Below are positions 39,327 through 47,516 of a stretch of 64,000 bases of DNA, piece by piece. The DNA comes from Streptomyces alboflavus (GTDB taxonomy: Bacteria; Actinomycetota; Actinomycetes; Streptomycetales; Streptomycetaceae): positions 45,962 through 109,961 of the forward strand of contig NZ_JNXT01000024.1 in the NCBI RefSeq assembly GCF_000716675.1, read 5' to 3'. The notes under the pieces are model-generated. The model worked only from the letters and a program-made list of their open reading frames with translations, did not search any database and was not told where the DNA came from. The position numbers and the translations under genes are program-made. How positions within the stretch are numbered: position 1 is the first letter of the stretch; every line of letters starts with the position of its first letter.

Positions 39327-40229
39327 GTGCACGCACGCGCCGCAGCCGCCACGACCGCAGCTCTCCTGGGAACAGGAGCACTCGTCCTCCCCTCCACCGC
39401 CAGCGCCCAGGCACCCGCCGACACCGCCGTCGTCTCCGCCTCCGCCGCGCACAAGAACCCCACAGTCGTGGCCCACCGCGGAGCTTCCGCGTACGTCCCC
39501 GAGAACACGCTCGCCGCGATCGACAAGGCCGCCCGCATGGGCTTCCGCTGGGTCGAGAACGACGTCCAGCGCACCAAGGACGGCGTGCTCGTGATCGTGC
39601 ACGACGACAGCCTGAAGCGGACGACGAACGTCGAGGAGGTCTTCCCCCACCGCGCCCCGTGGAAGGTGAAGGATTTCACCGCGGCGGAGATCGCCAAGCT
39701 GGACGCGGGCAGCTGGTTCGGAGAGAAGTACAAGGGCGCGCGCGTGCCGACGCTCACGCAGTACATGAACCGCGTCTCGCGCAACCACCAGAGCCTCGTC
39801 CTGGAGATCAAGAAGCCCGAGCTGTATCCCGGCATCGAGCGGGACACCCTGCGGGTGCTGCGCAAGACCGGCTGGCTGGACCGCGACCACGTGAAGAACA
39901 AGCTGGTCGTCCAGAGCTTCAGCGCGGACAGCATCAAGAAGGTGCACGCCCAGCGGCCCGACATCAAGACCGGCTTCCTGGGCACGCCCGCGACCGCCGA
40001 CCTCCCGGCATACGCGAAGTTCGCGGACCAGATCAACTCGACGCACACGTCCATCTCCGCCGGCTACGTCTCCGCGATCCACCGCCTCAAGGGCGCGCAC
40101 GGCAAGCGCCTGGAGATCTTCACGTGGACCGTGGACGAGGCCGCCGCCGCGCGGCGGGTCGCGGGCTTCGGCGTGAACGGCATCATCACCAACAAGCCCG
40201 ACGTGGTGCGCAGGGCGATCAACGACTGA
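39327..40229 (+). CDS. secreted glycerophosphodiester phosphodiesterase
   Basis: A 300-residue exported GDPD (GlpQ/UgpQ-type) that hydrolyses glycerophosphodiesters to glycerol 3-phosphate and alcohol. A signal peptide (residues 1-28, ending STASAQA) is followed by the TIM-barrel: VAHRGASAYVPENT with the catalytic His and Arg, then VENDVQRTKDGVLVIVHDDSL with Glu, Asp and the second His. The GTG at 39327 follows GAGGAG and gives a proper signal peptide; an in-frame ATG at 39309 is the alternative. Probably scavenges phosphate or glycerol from teichoic acid or lipid debris. A 10-bp tandem repeat adjoins its stop. Confidence 0.92.
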   Translation: MHARAAAATTAALLGTGALVLPSTASAQAPADTAVVSASAAHKNPTVVAHRGASAYVPENTLAAIDKAARMGFRWVENDVQRTKDGVLVIVHDDSLKRTTNVEEVFPHRAPWKVKDFTAAEIAKLDAGSWFGEKYKGARVPTLTQYMNRVSRNHQSLVLEIKKPELYPGIERDTLRVLRKTGWLDRDHVKNKLVVQSFSADSIKKVHAQRPDIKTGFLGTPATADLPAYAKFADQINSTHTSISAGYVSAIHRLKGAHGKRLEIFTWTVDEAAAARRVAGFGVNGIITNKPDVVRRAIND

Positions 40230-40236
40230 CGTCGAC

Positions 40237-40280
40237 CGGCATCGAGCGGTATCGAGCGAGCGGTATCGAGCGGTATCGAC
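40237..40280 (+). repeat. 10-bp tandem repeats after the GDPD gene
   Basis: CGGTATCGAG-type units at 40237, 40247, 40261 and 40271, with CGAG between the second and third. They start 8 nt past the stop. Confidence 0.85.
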
Positions 40281-40357
40281 TGACACAACGGCCGGCCGCA
40301 CGGCCGACGGCAGACCTCTCGCCTGCCGGGCGCCGCGGGACCACTCGTCCTGCGGCG

Positions 40358-40380
40358 TTGTCAGTGCCCGGACGTACCGT
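40358..40380 (+). promoter_or_regulatory. ogt promoter, RecA-NDp (PafBC) type, leaderless
   Basis: TTGTCAGTG (40358-40366), 8 nt, TACCGT (40375-40380), then 7 nt to the ATG at 40388. Flanking bases GCG before TTGTCA are shared with uvrA and uvrB. Confidence 0.87.
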
Positions 40381-40387
40381 GGTTTCC

Positions 40388-40978
40388 ATGAACGCCATGG
40401 GGCACAACGAGCAGGACCCGGACGAGCGTCGGGAGCCGGACGCGCGGTCCGGCGCCGTATGGGCCGTCGTCGGGAGCGACATCGGTCCGCTGCTGCTCGC
40501 GGCGACCGACGCGGGCCTGGTCACGGTCGTCTTCCATGCCACGGACGACGTGCGCGACAAGGCCCTGGAGCGCCTCGGCTCCCGGCTGGGCGCCGAGCCG
40601 GTCGAGGACCCGGACTCACCGCTGCTCGCCGAGCCCATACGCCAGCTGCGGGCGTACTTCGCCGGACAGCGGCGCGACTTCGAGCTGCCGCTGGACTGGT
40701 CGCTGATCTCCGGCTTCAACCGCCAGGTGCTGCGCGAGCTGGCGGCGGGCGTGCCGTTCGGGACGGTCGTGGGGTACGGAGACCTGGCCCGCCGCGTCGG
40801 CCAGCCCGGCGCGGCCCAGGCCGTGGGTATGGCGATGGGCGCCAATCCCCTGCCGGTCGTGGTGCCCTGCCACCGGGTGGTGGAGAGCGACGGCGGCATC
40901 GGCGGGTTCGGCGGCGGCCTGGAGACGAAGCGGCGGTTGCTCGCGCTGGAGGGGGTGCTGCCCGAGCCGCTGTTCTGA
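40388..40978 (+). CDS. ogt: methylated-DNA-protein-cysteine S-methyltransferase
   Basis: A suicide repair enzyme that moves the methyl group of O6-methylguanine (and O4-methylthymine) to its own cysteine. The 196 residues show the active-site PCHRVV (Cys161), the preceding helix-turn-helix with FGTVVGYGDLARRVG and the following GGIGGFGGGLETKR loop. The first 25 residues are acidic. There is no Ada-type AraC domain. The ATG at 40388 follows a RecA-NDp-type promoter by 7 nt, so the gene is predicted to be a leaderless member of the DNA-damage regulon. Its stop begins a four-unit 18-bp repeat. Confidence 0.95.
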   Translation: MNAMGHNEQDPDERREPDARSGAVWAVVGSDIGPLLLAATDAGLVTVVFHATDDVRDKALERLGSRLGAEPVEDPDSPLLAEPIRQLRAYFAGQRRDFELPLDWSLISGFNRQVLRELAAGVPFGTVVGYGDLARRVGQPGAAQAVGMAMGANPLPVVVPCHRVVESDGGIGGFGGGLETKRRLLALEGVLPEPLF

Positions 40979-41046
40979 GGCGGCCCGCCGATCTGAGGCG
41001 GTCGGCCGATCTGAGGCGGTCGGCTGTTCTGTGGCAGTCCGCGGAC
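40975..41046 (+). repeat. four 18-bp repeats starting at the ogt stop codon
   Basis: Units begin at 40975, 40993, 41011 and 41029. The first three start CTGAGGCGG. The period is a multiple of three, so the TGA of ogt (40976-40978) recurs in the same frame in units 2 and 3 and becomes TGT in unit 4. Confidence 0.92.
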
Positions 41047-41104
41047 GTGTTTCCCTCCCGTACCGCATGTACATGAACACCACCTGTCCTGACACACTTC
41101 CGAC

Positions 41105-42511
41105 GTGGTCATATCCCCCTCACCCTCGTCCTCGCCGTCCCCCGTCACCGTCGAGCAACTGCCTGCGCTGCGGCGGCGGATCACGGCGGTCCTGATCGCG
41201 AGCCAGATCCTCGGCGGGCTCGGCGTGGCCGTCGGCATCGCACTGGCCGCCGTGCTCGCCAAGGAGGTCAGCGGCACGGAGTCGCTGTCCGGGCTCGCGC
41301 CCACCGCGACCGTCGCCGGGACGGCGCTGCTCTCGGTGCCGCTTGCGGCGCTGATGACCGCGCGGGGCCGCCGCCCCGGTCTCGTACTGGCGTATCTCAT
41401 CGGCGCGTTGGGCGCGACCGTGGTGGTCGTGGCCGCGGCCGTCGAGAACTTCCCGCTGCTCCTGGTGGGCATGGCCGGGTTCGGCGCGGCGTCGTCGGCC
41501 AACCTGCAGGCGCGGTTCGCGGCGGCCGACCTCGCCGAGCCGGGGGCCAGGGCGCGCGCCATCTCCAACGTCGTGTGGGCCACGACGATCGGCGCGGTCC
41601 TCGGGCCCAACATCGCGGCGCCCGCGGGCCGCAGCGTCTCGGGGATCGGCATCCCGAAGGAGGCGGGGCCCTTCGTGTGGGCCGCCGGGATCTTCCTGAT
41701 CTCGGCGGTCGTGGTGGCGCTGCTGCTTCGCCCCGATCCGCTGCTCACCGCCCGCGCGCTGGAGCCCGCCGACGACCAGAGCGCGGCGGGCCGATCGCTG
41801 CGGGCGGGGTTCGCCGCCGTGGCCGCGTCGCCGCAGGCGCGACTCGCGCTGGTGACGGTCGCCATCGCGCACACCGCCATGGTGTCGATCATGTCGATGA
41901 CGCCGGTCGACCTCGGTCACCACGGCGCGAGCATCGATCTGATCGGCCTGGTCATCAGCGGGCACATCGCGGGCATGTACGCGTTCTCGCCGGTGATGGG
42001 GCGGCTCGCGGACCGGATCGGGCGGCTCGCCGTCATCGCCCTCTCGGTCAGCCTGCTCGCCTGCGCGGCGCTGCTCTCGGGGACCGCGGGGAGCAACCAC
42101 GGGCAGACGGCGGCGGGCCTGTTCGTGCTCGGCCTCGGCTGGTCGGCGGGGCTCGTCGCGGGATCCGCGCTGCTCACCGACTCCGTGCCGCAGCCCGCGC
42201 GCGCCGCAGCCCAGGGCCTCTCGGACCTCACCATGAACACGGCGGCGGGAGTCGGCGGCGCGTTGGCGGGCCTGATCGTCGCGCGGGCGAGCTACGGCTG
42301 GCTCAACCTGATCGCGGCGCTCCTGCTGCTGCCGCTGGCGGCGTTCGCGCTGTTCACGCGCGGCCCCGGCCGCACAGACGTGGAGACCGCGGCCGGGGTT
42401 GAGGCCGGAACCGAGGTCGGTGCCGGGGACGGGACCGGGGCCCGGGCCGAGGACGGGACGGGGACCAGGGCCGGGGCCGGGATCGTGGCCGAGGACGTAC
42501 CGAAGGACTGA
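41105..42511 (+). CDS. MFS transporter with repetitive C-terminal tail
   Basis: A 468-residue membrane transporter with about twelve segments (about residues 25-415) and MFS loop motifs such as TARGRRPGLVLAYLIG and GRLADRIGRL. The substrate is unknown; drug or metabolite efflux is the usual role. The last 45 residues are a cytoplasmic low-complexity tail of Gly/Ala/Thr/Glu (GTEVGAGDGTGARAEDGTGT), encoded by degenerate GC-rich repeats. The GTG at 41105 lacks a clear Shine-Dalgarno sequence. It begins soon after the ogt repeat array. Confidence 0.87.
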   Translation: MVISPSPSSSPSPVTVEQLPALRRRITAVLIASQILGGLGVAVGIALAAVLAKEVSGTESLSGLAPTATVAGTALLSVPLAALMTARGRRPGLVLAYLIGALGATVVVVAAAVENFPLLLVGMAGFGAASSANLQARFAAADLAEPGARARAISNVVWATTIGAVLGPNIAAPAGRSVSGIGIPKEAGPFVWAAGIFLISAVVVALLLRPDPLLTARALEPADDQSAAGRSLRAGFAAVAASPQARLALVTVAIAHTAMVSIMSMTPVDLGHHGASIDLIGLVISGHIAGMYAFSPVMGRLADRIGRLAVIALSVSLLACAALLSGTAGSNHGQTAAGLFVLGLGWSAGLVAGSALLTDSVPQPARAAAQGLSDLTMNTAAGVGGALAGLIVARASYGWLNLIAALLLLPLAAFALFTRGPGRTDVETAAGVEAGTEVGAGDGTGARAEDGTGTRAGAGIVAEDVPKD

Positions 42512-42533
42512 CCCCGACCCGGCACGCGGGCTC

Positions 42534-42902
42534 TCAGCCGCCGAGGGTGATGTGGTATGCCTTGCGCAGCGTCTCGTGCACGGTCCACGTCGTACGGTCG
42601 CCCTCGCGCAGCACGGCCGCGTCGCCGGGGCCGACCTCCAGGACGGCGCCGCCCTCCACCTCGATGGTGGCGCGGCCGCTGACGACCACGAACAGCTCGT
42701 TGGCCTCGGTGTCGGTCACCACGCCCGGGGTGATCTGCCAGATGCCGCGCAGCTGCTTGCCGTCGGCGGACTCCCAGAGGACCTTGCCGGTGACGACGGG
42801 GTCCCCGGAGACGATCTGCTGGGGGTCGAGCGGCTCCTCCTCCAGCTCGGCGTCCGGAATGTGCACGGCAAAAGAGGGCGCGTTCTGATCATTCGTGGTC
42901 AT
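42534..42902 (-). CDS. cupin-domain protein
   Basis: A 122-residue single-domain cupin (about residues 35-115): GIWQITPGVVTDTEANELFVVVSGRATIE and GGAVLEVGPGDAAVLREGDRTTWTVHE form the two cupin motifs. The first motif has a Glu but lacks the classic HxH pair, so metal binding may be lost. Similar short cupins are annotated as (S)-ureidoglycine aminohydrolase-like. Catalytic function is uncertain. Divergent from the pseudouridine gene psuG across a 103-bp region with a 24-bp duplication. Confidence 0.85.
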   Translation of the reverse strand: MTTNDQNAPSFAVHIPDAELEEEPLDPQQIVSGDPVVTGKVLWESADGKQLRGIWQITPGVVTDTEANELFVVVSGRATIEVEGGAVLEVGPGDAAVLREGDRTTWTVHETLRKAYHITLGG

Positions 42903-42918
42903 GGCCGGTCACCTTAAT

Positions 42919-42966
42919 GGGTTTGCCGTGGGGCGCCGCCACGGGTTTGCCGCGGGGCGCCGCCCG
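42919..42966. repeat. 24-bp tandem duplication in the cupin-psuG intergenic region
   Basis: GGGTTTGCCG-type units at 42919-42942 and 42943-42966 are nearly identical. They occupy about half the space between the two divergent start codons and may duplicate a control site. Confidence 0.8.
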
Positions 42967-43005
42967 CCAGGGATGAAGGAAGACCCGACTGGCAGGAGGC
43001 TGACC

Positions 43006-43911
43006 GTGTTGGTGGTGTCCGACGAGGTACAGGCGGCTCTCGCGCGACGGCGCCCGGTCGTGGCCCTGGAGTCCACGATCATCGCGCACGGGCTGCCCCG
43101 CCCCCGCAATCTGCGCGTCGCCCACGAACTGGAACAGGCCGTACGCGACGAGGGGGCCGTGCCCGCCACGATCGCCGTGCTCGACGGGCGCCCCCACATC
43201 GGCCTCGGCAAGGACCAGTTGGAGCGGGTCGCCGGGGAGGACGGCATCCGCAAGCTGGGCCACCGGGACCTGCCGCTCGCCGTCGCGGCGGGCGCGAGCG
43301 GGGCGACGACGGTGTCCGCGACGGCCCTGCTCGCCGCACGCGCGGGACTGCGTGTGTTCGCCACGGGCGGGCTCGGCGGAGTGCACCGGGAGTGGACCCT
43401 CACCCAGGACGAGTCGGCCGACCTGGGGCTGCTCGCGCGGACCAGGATCACGGTCGTGTGCGCGGGCGTGAAGTCGATCCTGGACGTGGCCGCGACCCTC
43501 CAACGCCTGGAGACCCTGGGCGTGGCGGTGGCGGGCTACGGCACGTCCCGCTTCCCCGGCTTCTACCTCACCGACTCCGGGCACGACGTGGACTGGACGC
43601 TGCGCACACCGGACGAGGTCGCCGCGGTCATGCGCGCCCAGGACGCGCTGGCCGCACCGGAGTCGGCGCTCGTCGTGGCCCATCCCGTACCGGAAGCCGA
43701 ACAGCTCGAACCCGCCCTCCACGCGCGCGTACTCGACGAGGCGCTGCGGGAGTGCGCCGCGCGAGGCGTGCAGGGCCAGGCAGTCACCCCGTTCCTCCTC
43801 GACCACTTGATGCGGCACACCGAAGGGGCCTCCCTGGAGGCCAACCTCGCGGCGGTACGCGGGAACGTACGGCTTGCGGGGCGGATCGCGTCGGCGTGGA
43901 CGCGGGCGTGA
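43006..43911 (+). CDS. psuG: pseudouridine-5'-phosphate glycosidase
   Basis: Cleaves pseudouridine 5'-phosphate to uracil and ribose 5-phosphate. The 301 residues contain the PsuG signatures VALESTIIAHGLPRPRN near the N-terminus, HRDLPLAVAAGASGATTVSAT, ATGGLGGVHR and VVCAGVKSILDVAATLERLE-like text (here ATLQRLETLG). The open frame extends 37 codons upstream, but the GTG at 43006 has AGGAGG 6 nt before it, so it is chosen. The next gene, a PfkB kinase, overlaps the stop (GTGA), giving the classic psuG-psuK pair for pseudouridine breakdown. Confidence 0.93.
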   Translation: MLVVSDEVQAALARRRPVVALESTIIAHGLPRPRNLRVAHELEQAVRDEGAVPATIAVLDGRPHIGLGKDQLERVAGEDGIRKLGHRDLPLAVAAGASGATTVSATALLAARAGLRVFATGGLGGVHREWTLTQDESADLGLLARTRITVVCAGVKSILDVAATLQRLETLGVAVAGYGTSRFPGFYLTDSGHDVDWTLRTPDEVAAVMRAQDALAAPESALVVAHPVPEAEQLEPALHARVLDEALRECAARGVQGQAVTPFLLDHLMRHTEGASLEANLAAVRGNVRLAGRIASAWTRA

Positions 43912-45020
43912 CGGCTTCGGGTGAGCCGCCGGACGCGGGCGTCGGGCCAACCGGCGGGCCACCGACCCCCGGCGCGATGGCCCCCGGCGGGCCCGACCGT
44001 CACCCGGCGCCCTCCCCGAACGGAACCGGCGCCCTCCTGGTCGTGGGTGACGTCGTCACGGACATCGTCGCCCGCCACCGGGCGCCCCTCGCCCCCGGCA
44101 CCGACACAGTCGCGGCGATCCGCACCGTGCCGGGCGGCGCGGGCGCCAACGTCGCCTGCTGGGCGGCGCACTGGGGGTGCCGCGACGTGCGTTTCCTCGG
44201 CCGGGCGGGTGCCGACGCCGCCGCGTGGCACGAGGAGACGCTGCGCCGTGCCTCGGTACGTCCCCATATCGCCGTCGACCCCGAGGCGCCCACAGGCACG
44301 GTGATCTGCCTGGTCGACGCGGCCGGTGCGGCGGCCGAGCGGACCTTCCTCACGGACAGCGGCGCGTGCCTGCGCCTGTCCCCCGCCGACTGGACGCCCG
44401 CCCTGCTCGACGGCGTGACCTGGCTCCACCTGTCCGGCTACCTGTTCTTCGCCGAGTCCAGCCGCGCGGCGGCGCGGGCGGCACTGGCGTCGGCACGCGC
44501 GCGTGGGGTGACGGTGAGCCTGGACCCGGCGTCCGTGGGGTTCCTCGTCCGGCACGGCGTGGACCGCTTCCTGGCCGACGCGGCCGGCGTGGACGTACTG
44601 CTGCCGAGCCGCGACGAGGCACTGCTCCTGACGGGGCCACCCGGGACGACGGGACTCGCCGACGCCACGGGCCTGGCCGCCGCTGCCGGGCCGACCGGGC
44701 CCGCCGCCGCGGCCGCCGAGCTGAGCCGCCGGTTCCCCGAGGTGGTGGTGAAGCTGGGCGGGGACGGCGCGCTGGCCGCGCGGGACGGGCGCGTGCGGGT
44801 CCGCGTCCCGGCGGTGCGAGCGACCGCCCGGGACTCCACGGGCGCGGGCGACGCGTTCACCGGGGCGTACGTCGCGTCGCGGATGGCGGGGGCGGGGCTG
44901 CGGGGCGCCGTGAGCGAGGGGTGCAGGGCGGGGGCGCGGGCGGTGTCACGGGTGGGGGCCCGGCCGGAGCTGCGGGCCCCGCTTCCCGGGGGACGTGCGG
45001 GGGCTCCCCCGGGGGCGTGA
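43908..45020 (+). CDS. PfkB-family kinase, probable pseudouridine kinase
   Basis: A 370-residue ribokinase-fold kinase. LLVVGDVVTDIVARHRAPL, GGAGANVACWAAHWG and DSTGAGDAFTGAYVASR (PfkB signature 2 with the catalytic Asp) define it. The gene overlaps the psuG stop by GTGA, so it probably phosphorylates pseudouridine to feed PsuG; the assignment rests on context. The first 35 residues are a Pro/Gly-rich extension, and an ATG at 43977 would remove most of it. A Gly/Thr/Ala insertion lies near residue 245-265. The stop adjoins a long degenerate repeat region. Confidence 0.85.
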   Translation: MTASGEPPDAGVGPTGGPPTPGAMAPGGPDRHPAPSPNGTGALLVVGDVVTDIVARHRAPLAPGTDTVAAIRTVPGGAGANVACWAAHWGCRDVRFLGRAGADAAAWHEETLRRASVRPHIAVDPEAPTGTVICLVDAAGAAAERTFLTDSGACLRLSPADWTPALLDGVTWLHLSGYLFFAESSRAAARAALASARARGVTVSLDPASVGFLVRHGVDRFLADAAGVDVLLPSRDEALLLTGPPGTTGLADATGLAAAAGPTGPAAAAAELSRRFPEVVVKLGGDGALAARDGRVRVRVPAVRATARDSTGAGDAFTGAYVASRMAGAGLRGAVSEGCRAGARAVSRVGARPELRAPLPGGRAGAPPGA

Positions 45021-45403
45021 GGCGCTCCGGGTGCGGGGTCACTCTCCGGGTGCGGGCTCACTCTCCGGTGTGGACTTACTCTCCGGCGTGGACTCACGCC
45101 CCGGTCGAGGGCCGCGTCTCGGTACAGGCCCCGCGCCCGGACCCACACCCAGGTCCGGGCTGACGCTCCGGTCCAGGGCCGCACCTCAGTCCAGGGCCCC
45201 GTTCCTCGGTCCAGGCCCCGCGCCCGGACTCACGCCCCGGTCCAGGCCCCGCGCCCGCGTCCGGGCTCGCGCTCCAATCCAAGCCCCACCCAGCCCCGGC
45301 TCACACCCGTCCACGCCCCGCCCGGGCCGGGCCGGGCTCACGCTCCCCTCCAGGCCCCGCCCGGCCCCACCAGTCCCAGCCCGGCCCCCGACTCACCCTC
45401 CGA
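45018..45403 (+). repeat. 18/19-bp repeat array and degenerate repeat region after the PfkB kinase
   Basis: From the stop codon onward, CTCCGG-containing units recur every 18-19 bp (about 45020, 45039, 45058, 45076, 45094). They then decay into CCAGGCCCCGCGCCC-like segments filling the 383 bp up to the methyltransferase gene. The long open frames across it look non-coding. Confidence 0.8.
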
Positions 45404-46198
45404 TCAAGCCTTGCGGGCCCACGCCGACACCAGCGGAGCCGTGGCCGGGACGACGACGCGGTCGGCGACATGGGCGAGGTGTCGTTCGATGTCGTCGTGC
45501 GAGGCGAGGCCCGCCGCGACGAGGTCCGCGCGGACCTGCTCGACGGTGGCGGACTCCAGGGCCGCGCACGCCGGGGAGACGAGCGGGAAGTACGCGTCCG
45601 CCTCCACCTGCCGCAGTCCCGCCGCGCGCAGCAGCCTCGGCAGCACCCGCCCGAACGCGAGGTCGACGCCGCGGTCGGCGAGCAGCGCGCGCACGCCGCC
45701 GCGCAGCCGGTTCGCCGCCTCCTCCTCGGGGCCGTGCTCGTCGGGACAGGCCAGGGGCTGCAGGGCGGGGTCGGCCTCCTCGATGAGGAGCCGGCCGCCG
45801 GGGCGCAGCGCCTTGATCATGGAGTGCAGGGCCCGCTCGCGGTCCGGTACGTGGGTGAGGACGAGGCGGGCGTGCACGAGGTCGAAGGCCTCGGCGGGCG
45901 GCGCGTCGGCGGCCACGTCGTGGGCACGGACCTGTACGGGCGGGCGCGCGGCCGAGAGGAGCGGCGCCGTGTCCGTGGCGGTGGCGAGCACACGGCCGGT
46001 GGGGCCGACCCGTTTGGCGAGCCAGGACACGACGGACGTGCCGCAGGCGCCGACCTCCCAGCAGCGCCAGCCGGGCCCGATCCCGAGCCGTTCGATGTGC
46101 CGGAAGGTGGTGGGGTCGAAGAGGGCGGCGAAGGCGCTGGAGCGGGCCGCCGACTGGTCGGGCCTGCCGTCGAGGAGATGTCCGTCGGTTCGCGTCAT
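45404..46198 (-). CDS. class I SAM-dependent methyltransferase
   Basis: A 264-residue protein with a Rossmann-type methyltransferase fold: motif I region CWEVGACGTSVVSWLAK (usual GxGxG changed to GACGTS), then DLVHARLVLTHVPDRERAL and the LRPGGRLLIEEADP strand typical of small-molecule methyltransferases. The substrate is unknown. The ATG at 46198 has no Shine-Dalgarno sequence but a TAATGA box 7 nt upstream. Divergent from the corA gene by 110 bp. No biosynthetic cluster surrounds it. Confidence 0.85.
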   Translation of the reverse strand: MTRTDGHLLDGRPDQSAARSSAFAALFDPTTFRHIERLGIGPGWRCWEVGACGTSVVSWLAKRVGPTGRVLATATDTAPLLSAARPPVQVRAHDVAADAPPAEAFDLVHARLVLTHVPDRERALHSMIKALRPGGRLLIEEADPALQPLACPDEHGPEEEAANRLRGGVRALLADRGVDLAFGRVLPRLLRAAGLRQVEADAYFPLVSPACAALESATVEQVRADLVAAGLASHDDIERHLAHVADRVVVPATAPLVSAWARKA

Positions 46199-46308
46199 GT
46201 GGCGATCATTACAGTTCCGGAGCGGAGTATTCCGTTCCCACAGGCCTCACCGTGGTGTCGGACCGGACTGGCAGACTTGCTCATCAAGTCCAGCACGAGG
46301 AGCTGCAC

Positions 46309-47463
46309 ATGTCGATGTCGGGCAATCTGCGGAAGGTCGGAAGCCTCCGCAAGGTCGGGAATCTGCGGAGCGTCCGCGGCCTGCGCAAGGTCGCGGGACT
46401 GACCCGGCGTGGCCCTCGCGTCGACCTGAGCCACCCCGCCCGCTCCCCGCTGGGCTCGTCGGTGGTGAAGTGCGTGACCTATCGCAAGGGGGTGCGCCAG
46501 ACACCCGCCCGCGACGGCGATCTCGTCGAGGCCGTGGGCCAGGTCCGCAAGCACGACGACGGCTTCGTGTGGCTGGGGCTGCACGAGCCGACGGAGCGGG
46601 AGTTCGCGGGCATCGCCGAGCTCTTCGACCTGCACCCGCTGGCGGTCGAGGACGCGGTGCACGCCCACCAGCGGCCGAAGGTGGAGCGCTATGGCCAGAC
46701 GCTGTTCGCCGTGTTCAAAACGGTCTGTTACGTGGAGCACGCGGAGCTGACCGCGACCAGCGAGGTGGTGAACACCGGCGAGATCATGGTCTTCGTCGGC
46801 AAGGAGTTCGTGATCACCGTGCGGCACGGCAGGCACGGCTCGCTCGGCCCGCTGCGCGAGGAGCTGGAGGGGACGCCGGACCAGCTGGCGCAGGGCCCGG
46901 CGGCGGTCCTTCACGCCATCGCGGACCAGGTCGTGGACGACTATCTGGTGGTGGCGGACTCGGTGCAGGCCGACATCGACCAGGTCGAGGCGGAGGTGTT
47001 CGCGCCCGAGGGCGCCCGCGGGGCCGACCCCGGCCGGATCTATCAGCTCAAGCGCGAGCTCCTGGAGCTGAAGCGGGCGGTGGTGCCGCTCGGCCGCCCG
47101 CTCCAGATCCTCGCCGCCAAGCCGATGCGCCTCGTCGCCCCGGAGATACAGGCGTACTTCCGCGACGTGGACGACCACCTCAAGCGGGTCACCGAACAGA
47201 TAGCGGCCTTCGACGAACTGCTGAACTCGATCCTCCAGGCCCACCTCGCCCAGGTGACGGTCGCTCAGAACGAGGACATGCGGAAGATCACGGCCTGGGC
47301 CGCCATCGTCGCCGTACCCACGATGGTCTGCGGGGTCTACGGCATGAACTTCGACCACATGCCCGAGCTGCGCTGGCAGTACGGATACGGCCTGGTGATG
47401 GGAGTGATAGCGACGGCGTGCGTCCTGCTGTACCGCGGTTTCCGGCGCAACGGCTGGCTGTGA
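46309..47463 (+). CDS. corA: CorA-family magnesium/cobalt transporter
   Basis: A 384-residue CorA channel subunit: a large cytoplasmic domain, a long stalk helix (about 255-320) and two membrane helices with the YGMNFDHMPEL signature (GMN) between them. Mg2+ import is the usual role. The ATG at 46309 follows GAGGAG by 6 nt; the frame extends 19 codons upstream. Residues 7-30 are four hexapeptide repeats of the LRKVGS/LRKVGN/LRSVRG/LRKVAG type, unusual for CorA, giving a basic N-terminus. Convergent with the CBS-domain gene. Confidence 0.92.
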   Translation: MSMSGNLRKVGSLRKVGNLRSVRGLRKVAGLTRRGPRVDLSHPARSPLGSSVVKCVTYRKGVRQTPARDGDLVEAVGQVRKHDDGFVWLGLHEPTEREFAGIAELFDLHPLAVEDAVHAHQRPKVERYGQTLFAVFKTVCYVEHAELTATSEVVNTGEIMVFVGKEFVITVRHGRHGSLGPLREELEGTPDQLAQGPAAVLHAIADQVVDDYLVVADSVQADIDQVEAEVFAPEGARGADPGRIYQLKRELLELKRAVVPLGRPLQILAAKPMRLVAPEIQAYFRDVDDHLKRVTEQIAAFDELLNSILQAHLAQVTVAQNEDMRKITAWAAIVAVPTMVCGVYGMNFDHMPELRWQYGYGLVMGVIATACVLLYRGFRRNGWL

Positions 47464-47485
47464 CGGAGGCCCGGACGGGGCAACC

Positions 47486-47516
47486 GCGGGACGGGTCAGG
47501 CGCGGGACGGGTCAGG
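47486..47516 (-). repeat. 16-bp duplication at the CBS gene stop
   Basis: GCGGGACGGGTCAGG units at 47486 and 47502, period 16. The TCA in the second is the complement of the CBS gene stop codon (47512-47514). Confidence 0.8.
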
